64,000 nt of DNA from Salinisphaera sp. G21_0 (GTDB lineage: Bacteria; Pseudomonadota; Gammaproteobacteria; Pseudomonadales; Endozoicomonadaceae), in contig NZ_JAGHQW010000003.1 in assembly GCF_017744115.1 (NCBI RefSeq), positions 124,001 through 188,000 of the forward strand. The letters run 5' to 3'. This document shows, piece by piece, positions 1 to 8,171 of this stretch. A model generated the notes under the pieces. It worked only from the letters and a program-made list of their open reading frames with translations. It was not told where the DNA came from and searched no databases. Position numbers and translations under genes: made by a program. Positions within the stretch are counted from its first letter, which is position 1. Every line of letters starts with the position of its first letter.

Positions 1-221
1 GGGTCCGCAAGCTGTTGGCAACGGATATCTCCATAGCCGTGACCGGCGTTGCCGGACCGGGTGGCGCAACACCGGAAAAACCTGTGGGAACCGTCTGGAT
101 TGCCTGGAGTACCGGCCAGGAAACCGCTGCAAGGCACTTCCATCTTGAGGGTGATCGTGATCAGATCAGGGCGCAAACGGTTGTTCAGGCGTTGCTGGGT
201 GTTCTGACCCTGTTGACCTGA
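1..221 (+). CDS. cinA: CinA C-terminal (nicotinamide-nucleotide amidohydrolase) domain, 3' end
   Basis: The gene runs in from the left edge, so only its last 73 codons are present (reading frame from base 3). Residues around [13 protein letters not shown] and the following [10 protein letters not shown] are hallmarks of the CinA C-terminal domain (PncC), which deamidates nicotinamide mononucleotide in pyridine nucleotide salvage. It lies immediately upstream of recA, a common gammaproteobacterial and Gram-positive arrangement. The TGA stop is at 219-221. Whether an N-terminal CinA domain exists cannot be seen here; many gammaproteobacteria carry only the stand-alone PncC form. Confidence 0.88.
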   Translation, partial: VRKLLATDISIAVTGVAGPGGATPEKPVGTVWIAWSTGQETAARHFHLEGDRDQIRAQTVVQALLGVLTLLT

Positions 222-268
222 GAAACGTTAGCCTGAAAAAAGATTCCTTCCTGTTGAAGCGATAAATA

Positions 269-307
269 TACTGGACAAATATCCAGTATCTGTTTAAATA
301 TACAGTA
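269..307 (+). promoter_or_regulatory. Tandem LexA operators (SOS boxes) upstream of recA
   Basis: Two palindromes sit side by side. The downstream one (290-305) is CTGT-TTAAATAT-ACAG, a perfect match to the LexA consensus CTGT-N8-ACAG. The upstream one (271-286) is CTGG-ACAAATAT-CCAG, which keeps full dyad symmetry but changes the outermost conserved bases on both arms in a compensating way. They lie 55-90 bp before the recA start, where LexA represses recA in other gammaproteobacteria. Confidence 0.82.
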
Positions 308-361
308 CTACTTATTGAGCTGTTCCTGATGAAATCAGAATCGAACTGAGGGCGTGAAAAA

Positions 362-1477
362 ATGGATGATAACAGAAAAAAAGCGTTGGCAGCAGCACTT
401 GGCCAGATTGACCGACAGTTTGGTAAAGGTGCCATCATGCGGATGGGGGATCAGAAGCAGGAAGCAATTCCCGCAATTTCTACCGGTTCTCTGCAACTGG
501 ATATTGCCCTGGGCATTGGTGGCCTGCCGAAAGGCCGTGTTATTGAAATCTTCGGTCCTGAATCTTCCGGTAAAACCACGCTGACCCTGAGCGTTATTGC
601 CCAGGCCCAGAAGCACGGTGCCACCTGTGCCTTTGTTGATGCAGAACATGCCCTGGACCCACAGTACGCCGGCAAGCTGGGTGTAAATGTGGATGACCTG
701 TACGTCTCTCAGCCGGATACCGGTGAGCAGGCGCTGGAAATCACCGATATGCTGGTCCGTTCCGGTGCTGTCGATGTCATCGTTGTTGACTCCGTCGCAG
801 CCCTGGTACCCAAGGCTGAAATTGAAGGTGATATGGGGGACTCCCATGTTGGTCTGCAGGCCCGTCTGATGTCCCAGGCACTGCGTAAGCTGACCGGTTC
901 CATCAAACAGACCAACTGCATGGTCATCTTCATTAACCAGATTCGTATGAAGATCGGTGTTATGTTCGGCAACCCGGAAACCACTACCGGCGGTAACGCA
1001 CTGAAATTCTACTCTTCTGTACGTCTTGATATTCGTCGTACCGGTTCGGTGAAGCAGGGCGACGAGGTGATCGGTAACGAAACTCGCGTTAAAGTGGTGA
1101 AGAACAAGGTATCGCCACCATTCCGTCAGGCTGAATTCCAGATTCTCTATGGCCAGGGCATCTACCATATGGGCGAAGTGATTGATCTGGGTGTCAAGCT
1201 GAAACTGGTGGACAAATCCGGTGCCTGGTATGCCTATAAGGGAACCAAGATTGGTCAGGGTAAAGCCAATGCTGCCCAGTATCTTTCTGATAACCCCGAA
1301 GTGGCGGCTGAAATCGAATCCCAGATCCGTGCTGAGTTAATGAGCACCCCGGAGAAGGACGCAGCAAAAAAAGCCGAAGCTGACGCCGGAAAAGGTGCTG
1401 ACAAAAAAGGTGCTGACAAAAAAGGCGACGACGATGCAGCGGCAAGTGTACAGCAGGACGAGCTGCTGGCTGAGTAA
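362..1477 (+). CDS. recA: Recombinase RecA
   Basis: RecA (371 aa) forms ATP-dependent filaments on single-stranded DNA for homologous recombination and stimulates LexA self-cleavage. The Walker A motif GPESSGKT is at residues 65-72, Walker B ([10 protein letters not shown]) is near 140-149, and the L1/L2 DNA-binding region follows ([15 protein letters not shown]). The length is slightly above the usual 345-355 because of a charged C-terminal tail in which a Lys/Gly/Ala/Asp unit is repeated, encoded by 15-bp near-perfect DNA repeats around 1396-1430. The ATG at 362 gives the normal MDDNRKKAL start. It is followed 4 nt later by recX, so the two are probably cotranscribed under the LexA operators just upstream. 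Confidence 0.98.
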   Translation: MDDNRKKALAAALGQIDRQFGKGAIMRMGDQKQEAIPAISTGSLQLDIALGIGGLPKGRVIEIFGPESSGKTTLTLSVIAQAQKHGATCAFVDAEHALDPQYAGKLGVNVDDLYVSQPDTGEQALEITDMLVRSGAVDVIVVDSVAALVPKAEIEGDMGDSHVGLQARLMSQALRKLTGSIKQTNCMVIFINQIRMKIGVMFGNPETTTGGNALKFYSSVRLDIRRTGSVKQGDEVIGNETRVKVVKNKVSPPFRQAEFQILYGQGIYHMGEVIDLGVKLKLVDKSGAWYAYKGTKIGQGKANAAQYLSDNPEVAAEIESQIRAELMSTPEKDAAKKAEADAGKGADKKGADKKGDDDAAASVQQDELLAE

Positions 1478-1481
1478 TTGA

Positions 1482-1937
1482 ATGTCTGCTGATGTCATTC
1501 AATCGGTAAACGATGTCCGCCGGGCTGCCATGGATCTACTGGCCCGGCGGGAACATGGTTTTACCGAACTGGCCCGAAAACTCTCGGGCCGTTTTCCCCG
1601 GGAACTGGTATTTGATGCGCTTACCCGCTTGCGGGAAGAACGGTTGCAAAGTGATGACCGCTTTGTTGAAAGTTTTGTCTACAGTCGTCAACAGCGGGGC
1701 TACGGTCCGGTTCGTATTAAATCGGAACTGTTTCAGAAAGGGGTTGATAGCGAGTTGATCGGTCAATACCTGCTGGAGCAGGACGATCACTGGGATGAAC
1801 TGGCAAAAACGGTAAAAGAGCGAAAGTTTGGTGCCTCTGCACCCCGGGACCATAAAGAAAAAGCCCGGCAGACCCGATTTCTGGCCCAGCGTGGCTTTTC
1901 CATGAGCCAGATATACTCCGCTTTCTCTTCTTCATAA
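1482..1937 (+). CDS. recX: Regulatory protein RecX
   Basis: RecX (151 aa) binds RecA filaments and inhibits their extension and ATPase activity. The sequence shows the all-helical RecX repeats, with landmarks such as AMDLLARREHGFTEL near the start and SRQQRGYGPVRIKSEL near residue 70. The length is normal. It begins 4 nt after the recA stop and therefore depends on the recA promoter and translational coupling; no separate strong ribosome binding site is visible. Confidence 0.93.
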   Translation: MSADVIQSVNDVRRAAMDLLARREHGFTELARKLSGRFPRELVFDALTRLREERLQSDDRFVESFVYSRQQRGYGPVRIKSELFQKGVDSELIGQYLLEQDDHWDELAKTVKERKFGASAPRDHKEKARQTRFLAQRGFSMSQIYSAFSSS

Positions 1938-2046
1938 CCACCAATCTCACAAATGCCCATGGCGCGTGAAAATAGTTTGCGCCACCCCCAGGAATGAAAA
2001 TGGTTACGCAAAATATTTTTCACGGCAAAGAAGGTGTCTTAACCTA

Positions 2047-2706
2047 ATGCCTGCTGCGAAGGGTGATTGTCATCAGTGCCGTTTGCCGGAGTATGCCTGT
2101 ATCTGCCAGTTAATCCCAAAGGCTGAGTCTGCTGCCTGCTTCTGGCTGATTACCCACGATAAAGAGTTTGATAAGCCAACCAATACGGGCAAATTGATTC
2201 AGGCGGCGATACCCGGAACCCGCATATTTAACTGGAGCCGGACCTCCCCGGATAAGGTGTTGTTGGAACTGCTGGACGATGCGGACTGGTTGCCAGTGCT
2301 GTTGTTTCCGAAGGAATATGCAGCCCAGAGTAATACAAGGCAATGGCATGATAATTCCGGGGGTGAACGTAAGGTTGCCTTCATTATAATTGATGCAACC
2401 TGGCAACAGGCCAGGAAAATGTATCGTCAAAGCCCCTGGCTGCATGGTTTGAATTTGCTGAGCTTGCAGCCTGAAGAGCCATCCATCTACCGTCTCCGAC
2501 GTAATCGTCAGGAGCAGCACTTGTGTACCGCTGAAGTGGCAGCAAGAGCGCTTGGCGAGCTGGGCGAAAACACCAATCGCCAGCTGATGGAAGCCCTGGT
2601 TCAAGTCTATTGCGACCGCTATCTATGGGCACGCAAAGGCCAGCGAAGGGATGAGGATTCGCGCTCTCTGCGCATACTTGAACAGTACCGCTCTGGCGCT
2701 CAATAG
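2047..2706 (+). CDS. tapT: DTW-domain tRNA-uridine aminocarboxypropyltransferase (TapT/YfiP-like)
   Basis: Members of the DTW family (E. coli TapT/YfiP) transfer the 3-amino-3-carboxypropyl group of SAM to uridine 47 of tRNA (acp3U). Visible features are an N-terminal Cys cluster (CHQCRLPEYACIC), expected to bind a metal, the central DATW form of the DTW signature in VAFIIIDATWQQARKM, and Tyr/Arg-rich segments typical of the family. An upstream in-frame GTG at 1966 would add 27 residues with no family resemblance. The ATG at 2047 starts just before the Cys motif, has an AAGG-containing stretch about 10 nt upstream and gives 219 aa, close to the E. coli protein, so I prefer it. Confidence 0.85.
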   Translation: MPAAKGDCHQCRLPEYACICQLIPKAESAACFWLITHDKEFDKPTNTGKLIQAAIPGTRIFNWSRTSPDKVLLELLDDADWLPVLLFPKEYAAQSNTRQWHDNSGGERKVAFIIIDATWQQARKMYRQSPWLHGLNLLSLQPEEPSIYRLRRNRQEQHLCTAEVAARALGELGENTNRQLMEALVQVYCDRYLWARKGQRRDEDSRSLRILEQYRSGAQ

Positions 2707-2781
2707 ACCGTCAGTGAAAAAAGCCCGGTAAAAAGCCTGTTAATGATGGGGCGAGGTGATCATTTTTTCCCGCCATTCCTA

Positions 2782-2787
2782 TATAAT
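2782..2787 (+). promoter_or_regulatory. Candidate -10 element (TATAAT) for the alaS transcript
   Basis: A perfect TATAAT lies about 130 bp before alaS in the 210-bp gap after tapT. No convincing -35 hexamer is seen at 17 bp, so this is only a candidate. A transcript from here would start near 2794 and include the small reading frame at 2810-2920. Confidence 0.4.
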
Positions 2788-2809
2788 CCCCGGTTTGCGT
2801 AAATTTACT

Positions 2810-2920
2810 ATGAAAAGGCTGCTCATTGTGATTGTGCTGCCATTTTTGTGTTTGGGAGTGAGCGGCCTTTTCCGCTCATGGCTGTCAAGAGATAACTCCC
2901 CCGGTGGGAACTGTATATGA
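2810..2920 (+). CDS. Possible 36-aa hydrophobic peptide overlapping the alaS start
   Basis: An ATG-initiated frame of 36 codons begins with MKRLL followed by a strongly hydrophobic run ([16 protein letters not shown]), like a signal anchor or very short membrane protein. Its TGA stop overlaps the alaS ATG in an ATGA arrangement, a classic sign of translational coupling. A 7-bp stem with a 6-nt loop (2859-2865 with 2872-2878) lies inside it. There is no strong Shine-Dalgarno before 2810 and I know no family for it, so it could equally be a leader of chance length. Confidence 0.35.
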   Translation: MKRLLIVIVLPFLCLGVSGLFRSWLSRDNSPGGNCI

Positions 2921-5550
2921 AGACTAACGAAATACGTTCTGCTTTTCTGGAATACTTCAGGGAAAACGGCCATGAAGTGGTTGCCAGTAGCTCTCTGGTA
3001 CCCCATGACGACCCAACCCTGCTGTTTACCAATGCCGGGATGAACCAGTTCAAAGACACTTTCCTGGGTCGTGAGCAGCGTGACTACAACCGTGCCACCA
3101 CTTCCCAGAAGTGTGTACGTGCCGGGGGCAAGCACAATGACCTGGATAACGTCGGTTATACCGCCCGTCACCACACCTTCTTTGAAATGCTGGGTAATTT
3201 CAGCTTTGGCGATTACTTCAAGAAAGAAGCGATCCACTTTGCCTGGAACTTTCTGACCGGCACGCTGAAACTGCCTAAAGAGCGTCTTTGCGTCACCATC
3301 TATGCCTCTGACGATGAAGCCTGCAATATCTGGTTAAACGACATTGGTATCGCAGCGAAGGATATTATCCGCATCGGTGACAACAAGGGAGCGCCTTACG
3401 CTTCCGATAACTTCTGGCAGATGGGCGATACGGGCCCCTGTGGTCCCTGCACTGAAATTTTCTATGATCACGGTGACCATATCTGGGGTGGCCGTCCGGG
3501 TACGCCAGAAGAAGACGGTGATCGCTTTATTGAAATCTGGAATATCGTATTTATGCAGTACAATCGTCAGGCCGACGGTGACATGCAACCACTGCCCAGG
3601 CCATCGGTTGATACCGGCATGGGCCTGGAGCGTATTGCCGCAGTGATGCAGCATGTCAACAGCAACTACGAGATTGATCTGTTCCAGTCTCTGCTGAACG
3701 ATGCTTCCGGGATTATCGGTGGCGTTGCCACCACGGAAGCCTCCCTGCGGGTAATTGCTGACCATATCCGCTCCTGCAGTTTCCTGATCAGTGATGGCGT
3801 TATGCCCTCCAATGAAGGTCGGGGCTACACGCTGCGCCGGATTATCCGTCGTGCCTGCCGTCATGGCCACAAGCTGGGGGCCAAAGAATCCTTCTTTTAT
3901 AAGCTGGTGGGTTCACTGGTGCAGTTGATGGGTGGCGCTTATCCGGATCTGGCGAAGAACCAGGCGCACATCGAGCGGGTTCTGCTGCAGGAAGAGGAAC
4001 AGTTTACCCGTACCCTGGATAAAGGGATGAAACTGCTGGAAGAGAGCATTGCTGCTCTGAAGGCCAGTGGGCAGGGAGATGTGATCTCCGGTGAAACACT
4101 GTTCACGTTGTATGATACCTACGGTTTTCCGGTGGATCTGACGGAAGACATTGCCCGTGAGCGTAAGCTGAAAGTGGATATTGAGGGTTTTGAACAAGCG
4201 CTGGAGGCTCAGCGTGAGCGCGCTCGCGCGTCCAGCAAGTTTGGTGTTGATTACAACGACCAGCTGGTGATCGAAGGCTCAACCGCTTTTACCGGCTACG
4301 AGAACACGGCGGGTCAGGCTCGGGTTCACTCCCTGTTTGTTGGTGGTGAGCAGGTAGAGCAGATTGCTGAAGGCCTGCAGGCAACGGTTATTCTGGAACA
4401 GACGCCATTCTATGCAGAGTCTGGCGGCCAGGTGGGTGATACCGGCCTGCTGAATTTTGCCACCGGCTCTGTCCGTGTAGTGGATACCCGGAAGCAGGGT
4501 GATCACCACCTCCATATTGTCGAAGTGGTATCCGGTGAACTTAAGCCTGGCGATGAAGTATCCGCCGATGTTGATGCAGACAAGCGCCATGCTACCTCGC
4601 TGAATCACTCGGCAACGCATCTGCTGCACGCGGCCCTGAGACAGGTGCTGGGTGATCATGTAACCCAGAAAGGCTCCCTGGTTGATCCGGAGCGTCTGCG
4701 CTTTGACTTCTCTCACCTTGAAGCGGTGAAGCCGGAAGAGTTAAAAACCATTGAAACGCTGGTGAATGAACAGATTCGCGCCAATACTCCGGTGCAGACT
4801 GAACTGATGGATATGGACGCAGCCAGGGCAAAGGGAGCCATGGCATTGTTTGGTGAAAAGTACGCTGACGAAGTGCGAGTGCTGACCATGGGCACCGACA
4901 ACTTCTCCATCGAACTGTGTGGCGGCATTCACGCCAGTCGCACTGGTGATATTGGTGCGTTCCGAATTGTTGCGGAAAGTGGTATTGCCGCCGGTGTGCG
5001 TCGTATCGAAGCGGTGACCGGTGCGGGTGCTGAAGCTTTTGTGCAGGCACGCTTTGCCGAGCTGAACAACGCTTGTCGTGTGCTAAAAGCTAAACCGGAA
5101 AGTCTCGACGCCAAATTGCAGGCGCTGGTTACCCAGAGCAAGAATCTGGAAAAAGAGCTGCAGCAGCTGAAGCAGAAGCTGGCCAGCGCTGGCAGTTCTG
5201 ACCTGGTTTCTCAGGCGGTTGAGGTAAATGGCGTTAAGCTGCTGGCGACGGAGCTTGAGGGTGTTGACCCCAAATCATTGCGCGACATGGTTGACCAGCT
5301 GAAGAACAAGCTGGGCTCAGGTATCGTTTTCCTGGCCACCAAAGCGGATGGCAAGGTGCCTCTGGCTGCCGGTGTGACCAAAGATCTGACCGGACGTGTC
5401 AAGGCGGGTGATCTGCTGAAGATGGTGGCTGAGCAGCTGGGTGGCAAAGGCGGTGGTCGTCCTGATTTTGCCCAGGGTGGCGGTTCTCAGCCTGAGAATC
5501 TTGAAAAAGCGCTGTCGTCTATTAAAGGGTGGCTGGAAGCGCAGTGGTAA
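2917..5550 (+). CDS. alaS: Alanine--tRNA ligase
   Basis: AlaRS (877 aa) charges tRNA-Ala and hydrolyses mischarged Ser/Gly-tRNA-Ala. It has the usual gammaproteobacterial length. The class II catalytic core is at the N-terminus ([13 protein letters not shown], then [15 protein letters not shown]), the tRNA-binding helical region is in the middle, the editing domain carries [11 protein letters not shown] near residue 565 and the CGGIH metal-site motif near 667, and a C-terminal coiled-coil/DHHA1 domain contains [12 protein letters not shown]. The start at 2917 matches the conserved N-terminus. A strong terminator follows at 5593-5629. Confidence 0.98.
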   Translation: MKTNEIRSAFLEYFRENGHEVVASSSLVPHDDPTLLFTNAGMNQFKDTFLGREQRDYNRATTSQKCVRAGGKHNDLDNVGYTARHHTFFEMLGNFSFGDYFKKEAIHFAWNFLTGTLKLPKERLCVTIYASDDEACNIWLNDIGIAAKDIIRIGDNKGAPYASDNFWQMGDTGPCGPCTEIFYDHGDHIWGGRPGTPEEDGDRFIEIWNIVFMQYNRQADGDMQPLPRPSVDTGMGLERIAAVMQHVNSNYEIDLFQSLLNDASGIIGGVATTEASLRVIADHIRSCSFLISDGVMPSNEGRGYTLRRIIRRACRHGHKLGAKESFFYKLVGSLVQLMGGAYPDLAKNQAHIERVLLQEEEQFTRTLDKGMKLLEESIAALKASGQGDVISGETLFTLYDTYGFPVDLTEDIARERKLKVDIEGFEQALEAQRERARASSKFGVDYNDQLVIEGSTAFTGYENTAGQARVHSLFVGGEQVEQIAEGLQATVILEQTPFYAESGGQVGDTGLLNFATGSVRVVDTRKQGDHHLHIVEVVSGELKPGDEVSADVDADKRHATSLNHSATHLLHAALRQVLGDHVTQKGSLVDPERLRFDFSHLEAVKPEELKTIETLVNEQIRANTPVQTELMDMDAARAKGAMALFGEKYADEVRVLTMGTDNFSIELCGGIHASRTGDIGAFRIVAESGIAAGVRRIEAVTGAGAEAFVQARFAELNNACRVLKAKPESLDAKLQALVTQSKNLEKELQQLKQKLASAGSSDLVSQAVEVNGVKLLATELEGVDPKSLRDMVDQLKNKLGSGIVFLATKADGKVPLAAGVTKDLTGRVKAGDLLKMVAEQLGGKGGGRPDFAQGGGSQPENLEKALSSIKGWLEAQW

Positions 5551-5592
5551 GCGGTGTTGTCAGGATGGTTAGCTATTCTGACATGTAAGCGT

Positions 5593-5629
5593 AAAAACGG
5601 GCTGTTCCCTATGGGCCAGCCCGTTTTTT
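5593..5629 (+). terminator. Rho-independent terminator after alaS
   Basis: A perfect 12-bp inverted repeat (AAAAACGGGCTG at 5593-5604, complement at 5617-5628) surrounds a 12-nt loop and ends in a run of six T. It lies about 40 bp after the alaS stop. Confidence 0.9.
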
Positions 5630-5792
5630 ATTGCTTTGAGGCATACACCCCGGGGGGGATTCATGGTACATTCTGCCATCCACTGAATGATAGAGATGGC
5701 AGCTTTTGCTGTCCGGCTTCTGAATGTCTGTATTCTGTAAATTGTGTTGGGCCGTTGCAGCAGGAAGCTGGTACAGGGAAGCTTGATCATCA

Positions 5793-5848
5793 GGAGGCTG
5801 TCCGGGAATAGTGTTCGCAGTAAGGCGCTCTATTCCCGGTCAGCCTCC
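5793..5848. promoter_or_regulatory. Long inverted repeat in the lysC leader region
   Basis: Arms of 19 nt (5793-5811 and 5830-5848) pair with a single T-T mismatch around an 18-nt loop, ending 32 bp before the lysC start. No T-run follows, so it is not a simple terminator. It could fold in the lysC 5' leader or be a dispersed palindromic repeat. The rest of the alaS-lysC gap (5630-5792) shows nothing I recognise, and there is no sign of the lysine riboswitch. Confidence 0.6.
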
Positions 5849-5880
5849 GGGTCATGGCTGATTGAAGTAGAACGAATAAA

Positions 5881-7122
5881 ATGGCGCTAATAGTACAGAA
5901 ATTTGGCGGCACCTCAGTAGGCACCACTGAACGCATTCAGGGTGTTGCTGATAAGGTCAAAGGGTTCCGCGAACAGGGGCACGACGTGGTCGTTGTGGTT
6001 TCCGCCATGAGTGGTGAAACCAACCGACTGGTGGAGCTTGCCCGATCCATGCAGTCACAGCCGACGCCACGGGAGATGGATGTTATCCTCTCGACGGGCG
6101 AGCAGGTGACCATCGGTCTTTTGAGTATGGCCCTGAATGAGCGGGGCTGCCCTGCGACGTCCTATACCGGTAGTCAGGTAGCTATTGTTACTGACAGTGT
6201 CCATACCAAGGCCCGCATCCAGCGCATTGATACCGAGCGTATCGTCAGGGACCTGGAGTTGGGGCGTGTGGTTGTGGTGGCCGGTTTCCAGGGGCGTGAC
6301 GAAGAAAATAATATCACCACCCTGGGGCGGGGAGGTTCGGATACCACGGCAGTAGCGCTGGCAGCGGCCCTGAAGGCTGATGAATGTCAGATATACACGG
6401 ATGTCGATGGTGTTTATACCACTGACCCGCGAGTGGTTGAGGGAGCCCGTCGGCTGGACAAGATCACCTTTGAAGAAATGCTGGAAATGGCCAGTCTGGG
6501 TTCCAAGGTCCTGCAGATCAGGGCTGTCGAGTTTGCTGGCAAATACAATGTTAACCTGAGAGTTCTGCACACCTTCCAGGATGGCCCTGGAACACTGATT
6601 ACACTGGATGAGGGTATCGCCATGGAATCACCGGTAGTTTCCGGCATCGCATTCAATCGAGATGAAGCCAAGCTGACCATTAAGGGCGTGCCCGATATTC
6701 CCGGTGTGGCATCCCGGATTCTGGGGCCGGTCAGCCGGGCCAATATTGAAGTGGATATGATTGTCCAGAATACGGCTGAGGACAAAACCACCGATTTCAC
6801 CTTTACCGTTCATCGTAATGATTATGAGCGGGCAAAAGTGGTGGTTGAGCAGATTGTTAAAGAGCTCGAAGCCCGTGAATACCACGGTGATATGAAAATC
6901 GCCAAGGTTTCCATTGTCGGCGTTGGCATGCGCTCCCATGCGGGGGTAGCCACCAAGATGTTTGAAGCGCTGGCGGCTGAAGGGATTAACATCCAGATCA
7001 TATCAACGTCCGAAATCAAGGTTTCCGTTATCATTGCAGAGAAATACCTGGAGCTCGCTGTTCGGGCGCTCCACTCGGCTTTTCAGCTGGACAGGGAACC
7101 AATGGAAGATAATGGGGTCTAA
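5881..7122 (+). CDS. lysC: Aspartate kinase
   Basis: Aspartokinase (413 aa) phosphorylates aspartate, the first step toward Lys, Thr, Met and diaminopimelate. The N-terminal kinase domain begins with KFGGTSVG (residues 7-14) and contains FQGRDEENNITTLGRGGSDTTA spread over about 137-158. Two C-terminal ACT domains (roughly 265-335 and 345-410) suggest feedback control by Lys and/or Thr, as in the Pseudomonas-type single-chain enzyme. The gene is monocistronic-looking, between the alaS terminator and csrA, which is the usual gammaproteobacterial order. Confidence 0.97.
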   Translation: MALIVQKFGGTSVGTTERIQGVADKVKGFREQGHDVVVVVSAMSGETNRLVELARSMQSQPTPREMDVILSTGEQVTIGLLSMALNERGCPATSYTGSQVAIVTDSVHTKARIQRIDTERIVRDLELGRVVVVAGFQGRDEENNITTLGRGGSDTTAVALAAALKADECQIYTDVDGVYTTDPRVVEGARRLDKITFEEMLEMASLGSKVLQIRAVEFAGKYNVNLRVLHTFQDGPGTLITLDEGIAMESPVVSGIAFNRDEAKLTIKGVPDIPGVASRILGPVSRANIEVDMIVQNTAEDKTTDFTFTVHRNDYERAKVVVEQIVKELEAREYHGDMKIAKVSIVGVGMRSHAGVATKMFEALAAEGINIQIISTSEIKVSVIIAEKYLELAVRALHSAFQLDREPMEDNGV

Positions 7123-7560
7123 AACGTCAATATAAATAAAATCGTGAGCCTCGTAAGGGGGCTCTTCTGCTCCAAACCCACCTGAAATAGCAAGGGTGGA
7201 AAGAGCAACAGGTATTCAAAAGCAGTCAAAAGTAAAGAGCGTAGAGTTATCAAGCCCAAAAACCATTTCCGGCAGGTAGAAATACGAATGGAAATCTTGA
7301 ACTTGGTGACTAGACTGGGTTTGCTGAATAATTCTTAAGCATGAACGGTTGAGCTGGCATATACTTCATTACTTTGAACTGAGTACTAAAGCAGTTTAAA
7401 GGTCAGGCAATTTTAAGGTGAAATAATGTCTGTACTGGGGTTGGTGTCGTGTAATCTCACGCGATCATTTTGGGTGATTTCATCAGCTTCTAACCAATGC
7501 ACCAGCGTGCTCAGAATTGACGGTTGTTGACTTAACAGAGATGTAAATAAGGAGATTGAA
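7123..7560. other. lysC-csrA intergenic region (438 bp)
   Basis: There is no credible gene here. A weak hairpin (GAGCC at 7146-7150 with GGCTC at 7160-7164) could be a poor lysC terminator. The csrA ribosome binding site AAGGAG (about 7549-7554) lies at the right end. The csrA promoter is presumably inside, but no clear -35/-10 pair can be picked by eye. Confidence 0.6.
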
Positions 7561-7815
7561 ATGCTGATTCTGACTCGCCGCGTAGGAGAGACACTGATGG
7601 TAGGGGACGAGGTCACTGTCACTGTTCTGGGTGTTAAAGGTAACCAGGTTCGTATCGGTGTTAACGCACCAAAAGAGGTTGCAGTTCACCGGGAAGAAAT
7701 TTATCAGAGAATTCAAAAAGAAAAAGAGCACAAGAAAGGCGGAACTGGTCGCTCTTATGAAGAAGATGAAGGTTATGAGTCCGGATACGAGTCTGAATCT
7801 TACGAGTCTTACTGA
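7561..7815 (+). CDS. csrA: Carbon storage regulator CsrA with extended C-terminal tail
   Basis: CsrA is a homodimeric RNA-binding protein that represses or stabilises mRNAs at GGA motifs. Residues 1-55 are canonical ([18 protein letters not shown], then [18 protein letters not shown] and [10 protein letters not shown]). The usual protein is about 60-65 aa; here it is 84 aa. The extra segment starts near residue 58, first basic (KEKEHKKGG), then acidic and aromatic with a repeating Tyr-Glu-Ser pattern ending [10 protein letters not shown] strong AAGGAG lies 6 nt before the ATG, and a strong terminator follows. The tail looks disordered and its role is unknown. Confidence 0.95.
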   Translation: MLILTRRVGETLMVGDEVTVTVLGVKGNQVRIGVNAPKEVAVHREEIYQRIQKEKEHKKGGTGRSYEEDEGYESGYESESYESY

Positions 7816-7885
7816 TAATTATTAAACTGTCGTTTATATCTCTGATTTGATTAAGGGTTCCCCTTTAATCCCCGCAGACAGTTTC

Positions 7886-7915
7886 AAAAAGCCTGACAGG
7901 TTGTCAGGCTTTTTT
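7886..7915 (+). terminator. Rho-independent terminator after csrA
   Basis: A perfect 9-bp stem (AGCCTGACA at 7890-7898 with its complement at 7902-7910) with a 3-nt loop is preceded by A5 and followed by T5, about 75 bp after the csrA stop. Confidence 0.9.
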
Positions 7916-8171
7916 GTATCTGTATTTGTCCAAATGGTATCGACTGATTGTTCGCACCGCCATGTCTTAAGGAGCTATTCTGCTCAATCAAGGGGGTTAG
8001 ACAGCATGATTATGACCCTGAACTAAAAAATCTCTTAAGGCAGGAACTTTTGTCAAATGCGCTGATCTACAGTTCAGAAGCTGAATGGTCAGACAGTCAA
8101 TAAAGGGTGTTTCTGACTCATTGCATCTTTGATTAATCCCCTTTTTGTCAATATGACCGGAGTTATTTATC
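7916..8171. other. Intergenic region upstream of the beta-propeller gene
   Basis: Together with the csrA terminator this is a gene-free gap of about 350 bp. No RNA gene, repeat or convincing promoter was recognised. GACCGGAG about 10 nt before 8172 may act as the ribosome binding site of the next gene. Confidence 0.5.

Noticed and set aside
335-1168. 277-codon open frame antisense to recA
   Set aside because: It lies wholly within recA on the other strand, has no family resemblance and is explained by codon bias.
1390-1432. Tandem repeat in the recA tail as a phase-variable tract
   Set aside because: The 15-bp units are in frame and few; they only lengthen a charged tail and are unlikely to switch the gene.
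5554-5811. 85-codon frame between alaS and lysC
   Set aside because: It runs through the alaS terminator and has no ribosome site or recognisable motif.
5630-5880. Lysine riboswitch before lysC
   Set aside because: The multi-branched L-box pattern was not seen; only the simple hairpin at 5793-5848 is present.
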